The notes: generated from the letters alone by a model not told the origin. Positions 1 through 7,449 are shown, counted from the first letter of the stretch. The stretch is DNA of 9,462 bases from Ferruginibacter sp. (GCA_025357775.1 JANXOQ010000300.1:1-9462), one strand, 5' to 3'. Numbers and translations: made by a program.

Positions 1-525
1 CTTACAGATCAGTTAACACAAGCCAAACTTCCATCTTTAATTTTTAATATATTTTTTATAATTACAAGTGGGCTTTATTTATTTTTTTTAATAAAATTAA
101 ATGTAATATCTAAGGTAAAAATTAATACAAATGTAATGCTAGCTTGTATTGCAGCTGTAGGTATTGCTTATTTTGTAAAATACTTATCATTAATGTTTAC
201 TGGGTGGCTTACAGGTTATGTAAAAGAAGCAAATACGTACATATTTATTATTTTTTTGCTAAATAAAATGATAGGTTTATTCTTACTACCAGTAGTTACA
301 GTTTTAGCATTTTGCAATATTTATCTCGTATCTTCTACCATTTTAATTTCACTTATAGTATTGGCTATCATTTTGCTAGTGCGTTTTTTTCGGGCATATT
401 CATTATTACAAAGCAAACTAAAAATTTCTCCCTTTCATTTTATTTTATACGTGTTTGCGTTAGAAGCATTGCCAATTTTGCTTATTTATAAGCTAGTGTC
501 AAATTATTTGCACTTAAATACTTAA
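1..525 (+). CDS. DUF4271 family integral membrane protein (5' end outside window)
   Basis: The reading frame is open from base 1 to the TAA at 523-525, so 174 C-terminal residues are visible and the true start lies upstream. The ATG at 136 is an internal methionine, because coding-quality hydrophobic sequence continues before it. About five membrane segments can be seen, near residues 13-33, 46-70, 79-104, 106-128 and 145-165. Between the last two is a basic stretch (VRFFRAYSLLQSK). The final segment carries the pattern FHFILYVFALEALPILLIYK, which fits the LY...LE..P end typical of DUF4271 proteins of Bacteroidota. The family has no established function. It is commonly found next to a uroporphyrinogen-III-synthase-like gene, as here with a 27-base gap. 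I am fairly confident of the family; any role in tetrapyrrole metabolism would be guilt by association only. Confidence 0.8.
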   Translation, partial: LTDQLTQAKLPSLIFNIFFIITSGLYLFFLIKLNVISKVKINTNVMLACIAAVGIAYFVKYLSLMFTGWLTGYVKEANTYIFIIFLLNKMIGLFLLPVVTVLAFCNIYLVSSTILISLIVLAIILLVRFFRAYSLLQSKLKISPFHFILYVFALEALPILLIYKLVSNYLHLNT

Positions 526-530
526 TTTTG
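523..530 (+). promoter_or_regulatory. Probable Bacteroidota -7 promoter element for the hemD-like gene
   Basis: TAATTTTG matches the Bacteroidota -7 consensus TAnnTTTG exactly and overlaps the stop codon of the DUF4271 gene. It lies 22 bases before the ATG at 553, which would give a very short leader of roughly 15-20 bases. No good TTG -33 element is seen at the usual 19-21 base spacing, so the call rests on the -7 octamer and its position. The gene may equally be read through from DUF4271. Confidence 0.45.
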
Positions 531-552
531 CAGCCTTACATTAAAAATCAAT

Positions 553-1350
553 ATGCTAACAAAAGCATCAAAAGCTGAGGTTTTAACAGCAAAAAAAGTA
601 AAAAAAATATTGATTGCGCAAGTACAACCAGACGGGTTAAAATCTCCGTACGCTGAGTTGGCAGCAAAGCATAATGTTGTAGTAGATTACTGCCCATTTA
701 TTGTAATTGAACCTGTTATCGCAAAAGATTTTCGCAAGCAAAAAATCGATATTTCCACTTTTACAGCAGTTATATTTACTAGCCGAAATACAATAGATCA
801 CTTTTTTAGAATATGTGATGAAATAAAAATAAATGTATCTCAAGACACAAAATATTTTTGTATCACAGAGGCAGTAGCTCTATATCTTCAAAAATTTATT
901 TTATATAGAAAGCGAAAAGTTTTTTATGGTGCTGATGGTACTAATAAGAGCTTTTTTGATGTAATAAATAAGCATAAAGAGAACGAAAAATTCTTATATC
1001 CATGCTCAGAGTCATTTGATAGTGAAATAACCAATTGGCTAAAGCATCATAAATGCGGCTATGCTACACCAGTACTCTATAGCATTGTAAGCAATGATAT
1101 AAAAATGGTAATTGCAAAAAATTATGATGTTATTTGTTTTTTTACCCCAGGTGGTGTAAAAAGTTTTATGGAAAACTTCCCTGGTTATAAGCAAAATGGT
1201 ACAAGGTTTGGTGCATTTGGTTTAAACACTACAAAAGCAGCAGAAGATGCAGGTCTAACTTTGGAAATAAAAGCACCTATGCCACAAACTCCTGGTATGG
1301 TAAGTGCGTTAGATAAATACTTACAATCTCTTTCTACAAAAAAGAAGTAG
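553..1350 (+). CDS. hemD: Uroporphyrinogen-III synthase-like protein (HemD family)
   Basis: This 265-residue soluble protein resembles the stand-alone HemD-type proteins of Bacteroidota. HemD closes and rearranges hydroxymethylbilane to uroporphyrinogen III in the cytoplasm, the branch point to heme, siroheme and cobalamin. Recognisable stretches are the first-domain start (KKILIAQVQPDGLKSPYAEL, about residues 18-37), the AVIFTSRNTIDHFFRIC block (about 74-90), YFCITEAVALYLQKF (about 100-114), and in the second half ICFFTPGGVKSFMENFP (about 195-211) and the late AFGLNTTKAAEDAGL motif. These fit the two-domain, pseudo-symmetric HemD fold. HemD diverges strongly in sequence and few residues are invariant, so the fold assignment is firmer than the enzymatic one. 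The start at 553 has no Shine-Dalgarno and is preceded by an A-rich tract. The first 15 residues are a lysine-rich extension. No other heme genes are in view. Confidence 0.82.
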   Translation: MLTKASKAEVLTAKKVKKILIAQVQPDGLKSPYAELAAKHNVVVDYCPFIVIEPVIAKDFRKQKIDISTFTAVIFTSRNTIDHFFRICDEIKINVSQDTKYFCITEAVALYLQKFILYRKRKVFYGADGTNKSFFDVINKHKENEKFLYPCSESFDSEITNWLKHHKCGYATPVLYSIVSNDIKMVIAKNYDVICFFTPGGVKSFMENFPGYKQNGTRFGAFGLNTTKAAEDAGLTLEIKAPMPQTPGMVSALDKYLQSLSTKKK

Positions 1351-1453
1351 TTTATCAAATCGTAATCATAAAAAATTAATTTATACAAAAATTTTGGTTT
1401 AATAGCCCTCAAGAGATTTCCCATTAGTACCCTTGGGGGAATTGCATAGAATT

Positions 1454-3499
1454 ATGAAAAACCTTCTTTCCACCGAAACAAGCCCTTATCTTTTGCAACA
1501 TGCACACAACCCTGTGCACTGGCAACCTTGGGGGCATGCAGCATTGCAATTAGCCAAAGAATTAAACAAACCTATACTCGTAAGCATAGGTTACTCAGCT
1601 TGCCATTGGTGCCATGTAATGGAGAGAGAAAGTTTTGAAAATGATGCTACTGCAGCAATAATGAATGAGCACTTTATTAATATAAAAATAGATAGAGAAG
1701 AGCGACCAGATATAGACCATATTTACATGGATGCGGTACAAGCAATAACAGGTAGTGGGGGCTGGCCGCTCAATGTATTTCTTACGCCTGAAGGCAAGCC
1801 TTTTTATGGCGGCACATACTTTCCTCCTGTGCCAGCACATGGGCGTGCATGTTGGGTAGATGTTTTGCTTAGCATAAATAAAGGATGGCAGGAGCGTAGA
1901 ACTGAAATGGAAGAACAAGCCGAAAATTTAATGAGCCACTTAAAAAAGTCTAACAATTTTGGGCTCATAAAAAGTAACATAAATATTGAAGTAGTTAAGC
2001 AAACTTTTAGCAAAAACGATGTAGAAATAATTACAAAAAATTTATTGCACAATGCAGATATAAAGCAAGGAGGTTTTGGAAAAGCGCCAAAATTTCCACA
2101 AACATTTTCAATAAATTGTTTATTGCAAGCTGCTCATTTTTTAGGAGATAAAAATGCATTGGCTCATGCCGAACTTTCTCTTACAAAAATGCTCCAAGGA
2201 GGTATTTACGACCATCTAGCTGGCGGGCTTTGTAGATATAGTACAGATGAAGAATGGCTTGCACCTCATTTTGAAAAAATGCTGTATGATAATGCACTTT
2301 TTATAACTGCATTAAGCAATGCATTTTTACTTACAAAAAAAAATGTGTACAAAAATGCCATTAACCATGTGTGTAATTTTTTATTTGCAGAAATGAAAAA
2401 CATTAATGGAGGCTACTATGCAGCAATAGATGCAGATAGCGAAGGAGTAGAAGGGAAATTTTATGTGTGGGATAAAGCAGAAATAGATTTAATATTAGGC
2501 AACGATGCAGATTTATATAATCAATATTATAGTGTAACTGAAAACGGTAATTGGGAAGAAAAAAATATCCTTCGTGTTTTAACAACATTGGAAGAAGTTG
2601 CCAATAATTTTAAAATTGATATTGCTTCAGCTGAAAATATTATAATTGAAGGAAATAAAAAATTATTGTATCAAAGAAACAAAAGAATAAGACCGAGTAC
2701 AGATGATAAAATATTATTAGGATGGAATGCATTGCTTATTACTGCTTTTTGCAATGCTTTTGCAGCTACACAAAATAGATTATACTTAGAAGAAGCTGAG
2801 GCATTATGCACTTTTTTAGAAACAAAGTTTGTTATTAAAAACGAATATTATCATACCTATAAAAATTGTGTAGCAAAATATCCTGCATTTTTAGATGATC
2901 TTGCATACTTAATAGAAGCATATATTAATTTGCAAGAAATAACAGCCAAAGAAGAGTATTTGCATAAAGCAAAAAATGTAGCCGAGCAGGTTTTTAATAA
3001 TTTTTTTGATGAAGAAAGTGGATATTTTTTCTTTACGACAAAAAAACAAACAGATGTAGTATTAAGAAAAATTGAAATGTACGACGGTGCTACACCTTCT
3101 GCCAATGCGGTAATGGCAAAAAATTTATACTACTTATCAATAGTATTTGACAAGCAAAAATGGAAAGATGGGGCTTTTTTTATGATAGATTCCCTCAAAA
3201 CTGTCATATTAAAACACCCCAGTTCTTTCGGTAATTGGGCAGCCCAAGCCATTAACATAGGCATGGGTATAAATGAAATTTCAGTAATTGGAAATAATAT
3301 GACTCCTTTACTTTATGAAACGCTGCTTGAGTACATACCTAATAAGATTTTACAATCTACGTCTTCAATATCAAATATGCCGTTGTTGAATAAAAAACCG
3401 ATTGATAAAAACGCATTAATCTACTTATGTTGCAATTTTGAATGTAAACCCCCAATTAAAAGTGTAAAAGAACTATTAAAATGCTTAGAAATAACTTAA
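1454..3499 (+). CDS. Thioredoxin-like / alpha-alpha-barrel protein of the YyaL-SSP411 family (COG1331, DUF255)
   Basis: The product is 681 residues from the ATG at 1454, close to the usual 670-700 for the family. I prefer this start to an in-frame TTG at 1433 because relatives begin just before the [17 protein letters not shown] motif (residues 3-21). The N-terminal domain is thioredoxin-like: C50-H-W-C53 sits in [14 protein letters not shown], followed by [11 protein letters not shown] (about 78-88), [11 protein letters not shown] (102-112) and YGGTYFPP. The rest looks like the (alpha/alpha)6-barrel of the N-acylglucosamine 2-epimerase superfamily, with [10 protein letters not shown] (272-281), [13 protein letters not shown] (from about 319), [11 protein letters not shown] (from about 417) and DGATPSAN (from about 543). 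It ends in a cysteine-rich tail ([10 protein letters not shown]). No signal peptide is visible, so it is probably cytoplasmic. The biochemical function of this family is not established. There is no obvious link to the genes on either side. Confidence 0.88.
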   Translation: MKNLLSTETSPYLLQHAHNPVHWQPWGHAALQLAKELNKPILVSIGYSACHWCHVMERESFENDATAAIMNEHFINIKIDREERPDIDHIYMDAVQAITGSGGWPLNVFLTPEGKPFYGGTYFPPVPAHGRACWVDVLLSINKGWQERRTEMEEQAENLMSHLKKSNNFGLIKSNINIEVVKQTFSKNDVEIITKNLLHNADIKQGGFGKAPKFPQTFSINCLLQAAHFLGDKNALAHAELSLTKMLQGGIYDHLAGGLCRYSTDEEWLAPHFEKMLYDNALFITALSNAFLLTKKNVYKNAINHVCNFLFAEMKNINGGYYAAIDADSEGVEGKFYVWDKAEIDLILGNDADLYNQYYSVTENGNWEEKNILRVLTTLEEVANNFKIDIASAENIIIEGNKKLLYQRNKRIRPSTDDKILLGWNALLITAFCNAFAATQNRLYLEEAEALCTFLETKFVIKNEYYHTYKNCVAKYPAFLDDLAYLIEAYINLQEITAKEEYLHKAKNVAEQVFNNFFDEESGYFFFTTKKQTDVVLRKIEMYDGATPSANAVMAKNLYYLSIVFDKQKWKDGAFFMIDSLKTVILKHPSSFGNWAAQAINIGMGINEISVIGNNMTPLLYETLLEYIPNKILQSTSSISNMPLLNKKPIDKNALIYLCCNFECKPPIKSVKELLKCLEIT

Positions 3500-3512
3500 A
3501 ATAAAAGTTAAC

Positions 3513-3521
3513 TTATCCACA
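3513..3521 (+). promoter_or_regulatory. Perfect consensus DnaA box (TTATCCACA)
   Basis: TTATCCACA is identical to the high-affinity DnaA-box consensus and lies in the 156-base gap between the YyaL-like gene and gldK. I see no second good copy nearby; the closest candidate, TTATACAAG on the minus strand near 3526-3534, has three mismatches. A single box is not an origin. It could be a chance match, a DnaA-titration site, or a site linking expression of the downstream gene to replication state. Confidence 0.45.
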
Positions 3522-3624
3522 ATAACTTGTATAAAAACTCGTTATTTAAAACAAAAACCATTTGATTTTGGGAAAAATTAACATTACCAAATATTTTATG
3601 TGTTAAATGTTTAAAAATAATTAT

Positions 3625-3632
3625 TACATTTG
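3625..3632 (+). promoter_or_regulatory. Probable -7 promoter element for gldK
   Basis: TACATTTG matches TAnnTTTG exactly and lies 23 bases before the gldK ATG, implying a leader of about 15-20 bases. The upstream position for a -33 TTG (around 3600) holds only GTG at about 22 bases spacing. Together with the long AT-rich gap behind it, this suggests that gldK starts its own transcript rather than being read from the YyaL-like gene. Confidence 0.45.
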
Positions 3633-3655
3633 TCAATACATACAAAGTAAAAAAG

Positions 3656-4945
3656 ATGAACAATCGGTTAATATGCTCATTCGCAATAGCTTCCATAGCC
3701 CTTGTAGTCGCTAGTTGTAAGAGTGGTTCCACAGGTTCCACATCTAATGCCAACGACAAGGGGCAACTACTTGGTGTAGTACCAGGTAATAAATATAACC
3801 TTACGAAACCACCAGGTATGGTTTATATACCTGCTGGAACTTTTCATATGGGACCAAGTGACGAAGATATTAACTATGCCTACACTGCAAGAAACAAACA
3901 AGTTTCTATAAGTGGTTTTTGGATGGATGCTACTGAAATCACAAATAATGAGTACAGACAATTTACTAAGTGGGTTACTGATTCTGTAGCTGCTACAGTA
4001 CTGGGAGCACCATACATAAAGCCTGATAAAGACGGAGTAGAAAGAGTAGATTGGAAAAAAGCAAGTACAATAAAATATGGTGAAAAAGCAACTATTGAAA
4101 AATTAGATGCAATAATTGTAACAGCCGATAATAGAATATTTGGGAAAAAAGAATTGGATGCACGTAAAATTGTTTACCATTCAGAAATTTTTGATTACAA
4201 AGCTGCTGCCACCAATAGAGATACCTCTATACAAAGAAAAGAATTTATAATAAAGCAAGATATTCGTGTATACCCAGATACGCTTTGTTGGATAAGAGAT
4301 TTTGCTTATTCTTACAATGAGCCTATGTCTAAACAATATTATAGCCACCCTGCTTACGGTAATTATCCAGTTGTAGGTGTAAGTTGGAAACAAGCTACTG
4401 CATTTTGTGAGTGGAGGACCAACTATCTTATCTCTTACAACGAAAGCAAAAAGAGATCAGGACAAACAGATTTTAGACTGCCAACAGAAGCACAGTGGGA
4501 ATATGCGGCTCGTGGAGGTCGTTCACAATCATCTTACCCTTGGGGTGGTCCTTATCTAAGAAATAAAAAAGGTTGTTTATTAGCAAACTTTAAGCCAGGA
4601 CGTGGAAACTACCCAGAAGATGGTGGTTTATATACCGTACGTGCTGATGCGTACTGGCCTAACGATTTTGGTTTATATAATATGGCAGGTAACGTAGCGG
4701 AGTGGACTTCATCTTTATATTACGAAGGCTCTTATAATTTTCAGCATGATATGAACCCAGATGTACGTTGGAATGCAAAAAATAGCGATCCTCCACGTAT
4801 GAAACGCAAAGTTTTGCGTGGTGGAAGCTGGAAAGATGTTGCATATTTTTTACAGACAGGGACTCGTGCTTACGAGTATCTAGATACTTCGAAATCTTAT
4901 ATTGGTTTCCGTTGTGTAATAGATTTACCACCAACCATAAAATAA
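3656..4945 (+). CDS. gldK: T9SS ring lipoprotein GldK (PorK family)
   Basis: This 429-residue protein starts with a lipoprotein signal: basic N-terminus, hydrophobic core and lipobox V18-A19-S20-C21, so C21 should be lipidated. A Ser/Gly/Thr-rich linker (about 22-35) leads into a formylglycine-generating-enzyme-type (SUMF1/FGE-sulfatase) domain. Its landmarks are PPGMVYIPAGTFHMGPSDED near the start, GFWMDATEITNNEYRQF, the middle block PVVGVSWKQATAFCEWR, FRLPTEAQWEYAARGG, YNMAGNVAEWTSS, and RGGSW (388-392) with GFRC (417-420) at the end. The two catalytic copper-binding cysteines of true FGE are absent, as expected for a structural role. In the family GldK pairs with GldN in a large ring at the periplasmic face of the outer membrane, needed for T9SS secretion and gliding. 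The residues after C21 (KSGSTG) lack the acidic surface-export signal of some Bacteroidota lipoproteins, consistent with facing the periplasm. gldL follows after 130 bases. Confidence 0.95.
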   Translation: MNNRLICSFAIASIALVVASCKSGSTGSTSNANDKGQLLGVVPGNKYNLTKPPGMVYIPAGTFHMGPSDEDINYAYTARNKQVSISGFWMDATEITNNEYRQFTKWVTDSVAATVLGAPYIKPDKDGVERVDWKKASTIKYGEKATIEKLDAIIVTADNRIFGKKELDARKIVYHSEIFDYKAAATNRDTSIQRKEFIIKQDIRVYPDTLCWIRDFAYSYNEPMSKQYYSHPAYGNYPVVGVSWKQATAFCEWRTNYLISYNESKKRSGQTDFRLPTEAQWEYAARGGRSQSSYPWGGPYLRNKKGCLLANFKPGRGNYPEDGGLYTVRADAYWPNDFGLYNMAGNVAEWTSSLYYEGSYNFQHDMNPDVRWNAKNSDPPRMKRKVLRGGSWKDVAYFLQTGTRAYEYLDTSKSYIGFRCVIDLPPTIK

Positions 4946-5012
4946 TAGAAATAGAAAATTTTTAGTAACTTTCTTACAATAAATATTTAATGTCTGCAAT
5001 TAGTTGTAGTTA

Positions 5013-5047
5013 TTATTGTTTATTTATTTCACTAATACAAACAATAA
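5013..5047. repeat. AT-rich inverted repeat in the gldK-gldL gap
   Basis: TTATTGTTT (5013-5021) and AAACAATAA (5039-5047) are perfect 9-base complements around a 17-base loop, ending 28 bases before the gldL ATG. Only one pair per arm is G-C and no T-run follows, so it is not a good terminator. It could be an operator or mRNA structure near the gldL start, or simply chance in AT-rich sequence. Confidence 0.25.
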
Positions 5048-5075
5048 ATCCTTAAATTAAACAAAACTTAAAAAC

Positions 5076-5840
5076 ATGTCAGTAAAAATTCCTTCAAAAT
5101 TAAGTAAATGGATGGATGTAGGTGTATCAGTAGCAGCTGCGGTTGTTATATATGGTGCATTGCAAAAAATATTGCACACTCCTTCTGCAGATTTATTGTT
5201 AAAAATAGGCTTAATTACTGAAGCTATTATCTTCTTAGTTTATGGATTGCTTTATGCGTTTTTCCCAGCTGTAAAAGAAGATTTTGAGGCAGGCGGTCTA
5301 AAAGCTACGGTAGCTACTAGTAATCCTGCATTAAACAATATGGATAAAATGTTACAAGAAGCTGATATTACACCTACAAATTTAAAAAGATTAGGTGAAG
5401 GCTTTCAAAAACTTGGTGCTAGCGTAAATGGCATTGCTGATGTGAGTGATGTAGTAAAATCTACAAGCGACTTTAGCAAGCAAACGCAAGCTGCATCTGC
5501 TGCTATGGGTAGTATGAGTACAGCATTTGCTGCAAGTGCTACTACAATGTCTTCTTTTAACAATGCATCAGAAAGTGCTAAAGGTTTTCATGAGCAGGTA
5601 CAAGTACTTACAAAAAATTTAGGTTCTTTAAATACTATATATGAGCTAGAATTAAAAGAAAGTAATAATCACCTTAAGGCATTAAATGGTTTCTACGGTA
5701 AAATGGCTGAAGCAAGTAGTGCAATGATGAGTAGTGTAGAAGATGCACAAAAAGCTAAAGAGCAAATAGGTGCATTGGCTACAAACCTAAGCAAACTAAA
5801 TGCGGTGTATGGCAATATGCTTGGCGCAATGAAGGGGTAG
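5076..5840 (+). CDS. gldL: T9SS inner-membrane motor protein GldL (PorL family)
   Basis: The 254-residue product has two N-terminal membrane helices (about 12-33 and 40-63) separated by a short loop, then a long, mostly helical, Ala/Ser/Met-rich region predicted to be cytoplasmic. The second helix contains E49 within KIGLITEAIIFLVYGLLY. A membrane-embedded glutamate here is the conserved proton-handling residue of GldL. Five GldL subunits surround two GldM helices and are thought to turn proton flow into rotation that drives T9SS export and gliding. The C-terminal half carries three copies of an LxxLNxxY motif (starting at 182, 200 and 238), probably helical-bundle or coiled-coil contacts. 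The gene is somewhat longer than the roughly 215-residue Flavobacterium johnsoniae protein. The start at 5076 has an A-rich upstream tract and no Shine-Dalgarno. gldM follows after 91 bases. Confidence 0.95.
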   Translation: MSVKIPSKLSKWMDVGVSVAAAVVIYGALQKILHTPSADLLLKIGLITEAIIFLVYGLLYAFFPAVKEDFEAGGLKATVATSNPALNNMDKMLQEADITPTNLKRLGEGFQKLGASVNGIADVSDVVKSTSDFSKQTQAASAAMGSMSTAFAASATTMSSFNNASESAKGFHEQVQVLTKNLGSLNTIYELELKESNNHLKALNGFYGKMAEASSAMMSSVEDAQKAKEQIGALATNLSKLNAVYGNMLGAMKG

Positions 5841-5844
5841 TGTG

Positions 5845-5881
5845 TGTGCCTAAGGCGAATACTACATAGAATGTGCCTAAG
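5845..5881 (+). repeat. Two direct copies of TGTGCCTAAG between gldL and gldM
   Basis: TGTGCCTAAG occurs at 5845-5854 and again at 5872-5881, 27 bases apart, in the 91-base spacer between gldL and gldM. Beyond the 10 identical bases the two 27-base units match poorly (about 16 of 27 positions). The segment is visibly richer in G and C than its surroundings. No hairpin explains it. It may be a binding site pair, a decayed duplication, or coincidence. Confidence 0.4.
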
Positions 5882-5931
5882 ACCATGTTCATACAAACAA
5901 TATTTAATAAAACTATTAATACTTATAAGTT

Positions 5932-7449
5932 ATGGCTTTACCGAAAGAGCCCAGGCAAAAGATGATAAACATTATGTATTTAGTGCTTACAGCATTACTT
6001 GCATTAAATGTATCTTCAGAAATTTTAAATGCATTTAAAGTGGTAACTACCAGTTTAGATAATTCAAATTCAAATATATCAAAAGCAAATAGTATTTTAT
6101 ATACTTCTCTAGCTGAAAAAGCGGCCGACCCAAAGACTGCTGAAAAAGCAACAATTTGGAACGGTTATGCTATGAAAGCTAAGACTCTGTCTGACGATTT
6201 TTCAAAATATATTGAAGATTTAAAAACTCAACTCAAAACAGAAGCAACTCCCAAAGGAGAAACAATAGATAAATTTAAAGAAGACGACTTAGAAGCGGCG
6301 ACTCGTTTATTTGGTAATGGAGAAGGAGAAAAAAATCTAGGAGTACAGTTCGAACAAAAACTTAAGGATTATAGGAAATCTATGTTAGCTATAAGTCCAG
6401 AAATTTTAAAAGAATTTGATGCTTCTTTAGCAGTTGATGGAAAACCGGCTACAGGACAAGATGGTAAAGAGAAAGATTTTACCAATGCATATTTTCACAT
6501 GGTACCAACTTTAGCAGGGTTGACGCTGTTAAGTAAATTTCAGAATAATGTAAAAAACTCTGAAAACCAAGTTACAACATTTTGCCAAAGCCAAATAGGA
6601 CAGGTTGTAGTACACATGGATCAGGTAGGTGTTTTGGTTGGGCAGAGTTCTAGTTATTTAATGCCAAATGATGATATAAAAATTACAGCTGGGGTTGGTG
6701 CTTACAGTTCTTCTTCAAAACCAACAATTATAATAGGCGGCGCTTCAGTACCTGTAACAAATGGACAGGGTTCTTTTACAACAAAAGCTAGTGGTGCTGG
6801 TGAAAAAACTGTAAATGTATCTGTAACCTTTATAGATGAGAATGGTAAACCTCAAACCAAAAATGAAATTGTAAAGTATACTGTTGGTACGCCAGGCGGT
6901 GCCGCTGTTATGGCAGATAAAATGAATGTATTTTATATTGGTGTTGACAATCCTGTTACTATAGGGTCACCGACTGGTTGGGATAAAACAAGGGTATCAA
7001 TGACAGGTGGCACAATAAGTGGAAATAATTCGAAGCAAACAGTTAGAGTAAGTTCTGTAGGCACAGCAACAATTACAGTAGCAGCGGAAGGTACTCCTGC
7101 TAGTCAATTTAGTTTTAGAGTAAAAAGAATACCTGACCCTGTATTTAAAGTAGGTACTGGTAAAGCTAGGGTACCATCTGTTGAATTTAAAAACCAAGGT
7201 TTTTGTAGAGCAGATTTATTGGGTTTTGATTTTGATTTAAGATTTAGTGTTGTAAGTGCTACGGTTTATTTTGGTGGTTCAGGTTTTCCTAATCCTGTTA
7301 CTGGAACAATAAATGGAAATAGTTTAGCTGGCATTTCTGCATTAATGGCAAGATGCGGACCTGGTTCATCTATAGCATTTACTAATATAAAAGTATCTGG
7401 TCCTGATGGTGTAAGGAGTATCGATGAAGCAAGTATATCACTCTATTAA
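5932..7449 (+). CDS. gldM: T9SS inner-membrane/periplasmic motor protein GldM (PorM family)
   Basis: This 505-residue protein matches the length of known GldM (513 in F. johnsoniae). The N-terminus carries the family signature PRQKMINIMYLVLTALLALN (residues 7-26), with R8 just before a single membrane helix (about 11-32) followed by VSSEILNAF. Arg at this position is proposed to interact with the GldL glutamate in the motor. The periplasmic part begins with a helical domain (about 36-220), followed by three beta-rich domains. Typical landmarks are QVVVHMDQVGVLVGQSSSYL, MADKMNVFYIGVDNPVTI, and the last domain starting at IPDPVFKVGTGKARVP with ADLLGFDFDLRFSV. In the family a GldM dimer reaches across the periplasm and contacts the GldK/GldN ring, passing motor energy to it. 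The 23-base gap to gldN suggests a shared transcript. The start at 5932 is fixed by the conserved N-terminus. Confidence 0.96.
   Translation: MALPKEPRQKMINIMYLVLTALLALNVSSEILNAFKVVTTSLDNSNSNISKANSILYTSLAEKAADPKTAEKATIWNGYAMKAKTLSDDFSKYIEDLKTQLKTEATPKGETIDKFKEDDLEAATRLFGNGEGEKNLGVQFEQKLKDYRKSMLAISPEILKEFDASLAVDGKPATGQDGKEKDFTNAYFHMVPTLAGLTLLSKFQNNVKNSENQVTTFCQSQIGQVVVHMDQVGVLVGQSSSYLMPNDDIKITAGVGAYSSSSKPTIIIGGASVPVTNGQGSFTTKASGAGEKTVNVSVTFIDENGKPQTKNEIVKYTVGTPGGAAVMADKMNVFYIGVDNPVTIGSPTGWDKTRVSMTGGTISGNNSKQTVRVSSVGTATITVAAEGTPASQFSFRVKRIPDPVFKVGTGKARVPSVEFKNQGFCRADLLGFDFDLRFSVVSATVYFGGSGFPNPVTGTINGNSLAGISALMARCGPGSSIAFTNIKVSGPDGVRSIDEASISLY

Noticed and set aside
1428..1435. TACCCTTG as a -7 element for the YyaL-like gene
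   Set aside because: One mismatch to TAnnTTTG and no TTG at the right distance upstream, too weak to list as a promoter.
1433..1453. TTG start seven codons upstream of the YyaL-like gene
   Set aside because: The family N-terminus begins just before [15 protein letters not shown], so the ATG at 1454 fits better, and the extra residues show no family similarity.
637..2052. Several minus-strand frames of 61-107 codons over the hemD-like and YyaL-like genes
   Set aside because: All lie opposite clearly conserved + strand genes and translate to low-complexity Phe/Tyr/Ile/Leu/Ser-rich sequence typical of antisense frames in AT-rich DNA.
3500..3655. Replication origin suggested by a DnaA box in AT-rich DNA
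   Set aside because: Only one good box is visible, with no cluster of boxes and no dnaA, dnaN or similar neighbour. Called only as an isolated box.
3508..3961. Minus-strand frames over the gldK upstream gap and 5' end
   Set aside because: They are antisense to the GldK signal peptide and FGE domain, have no recognisable motif, and one would cover the likely gldK promoter.
4659..4934. Minus-strand frame of 91 codons inside gldK
   Set aside because: It is fully antisense to the most conserved part of GldK (GNVAEW to GFRC) and has no family features.
5844..6038. 64-codon frame starting with GTG in the gldL-gldM spacer
   Set aside because: Most of it overlaps the conserved N-terminal coding region of gldM in another frame, and its Cys/Arg-rich start comes from the 10-base direct repeat. 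No family resemblance.
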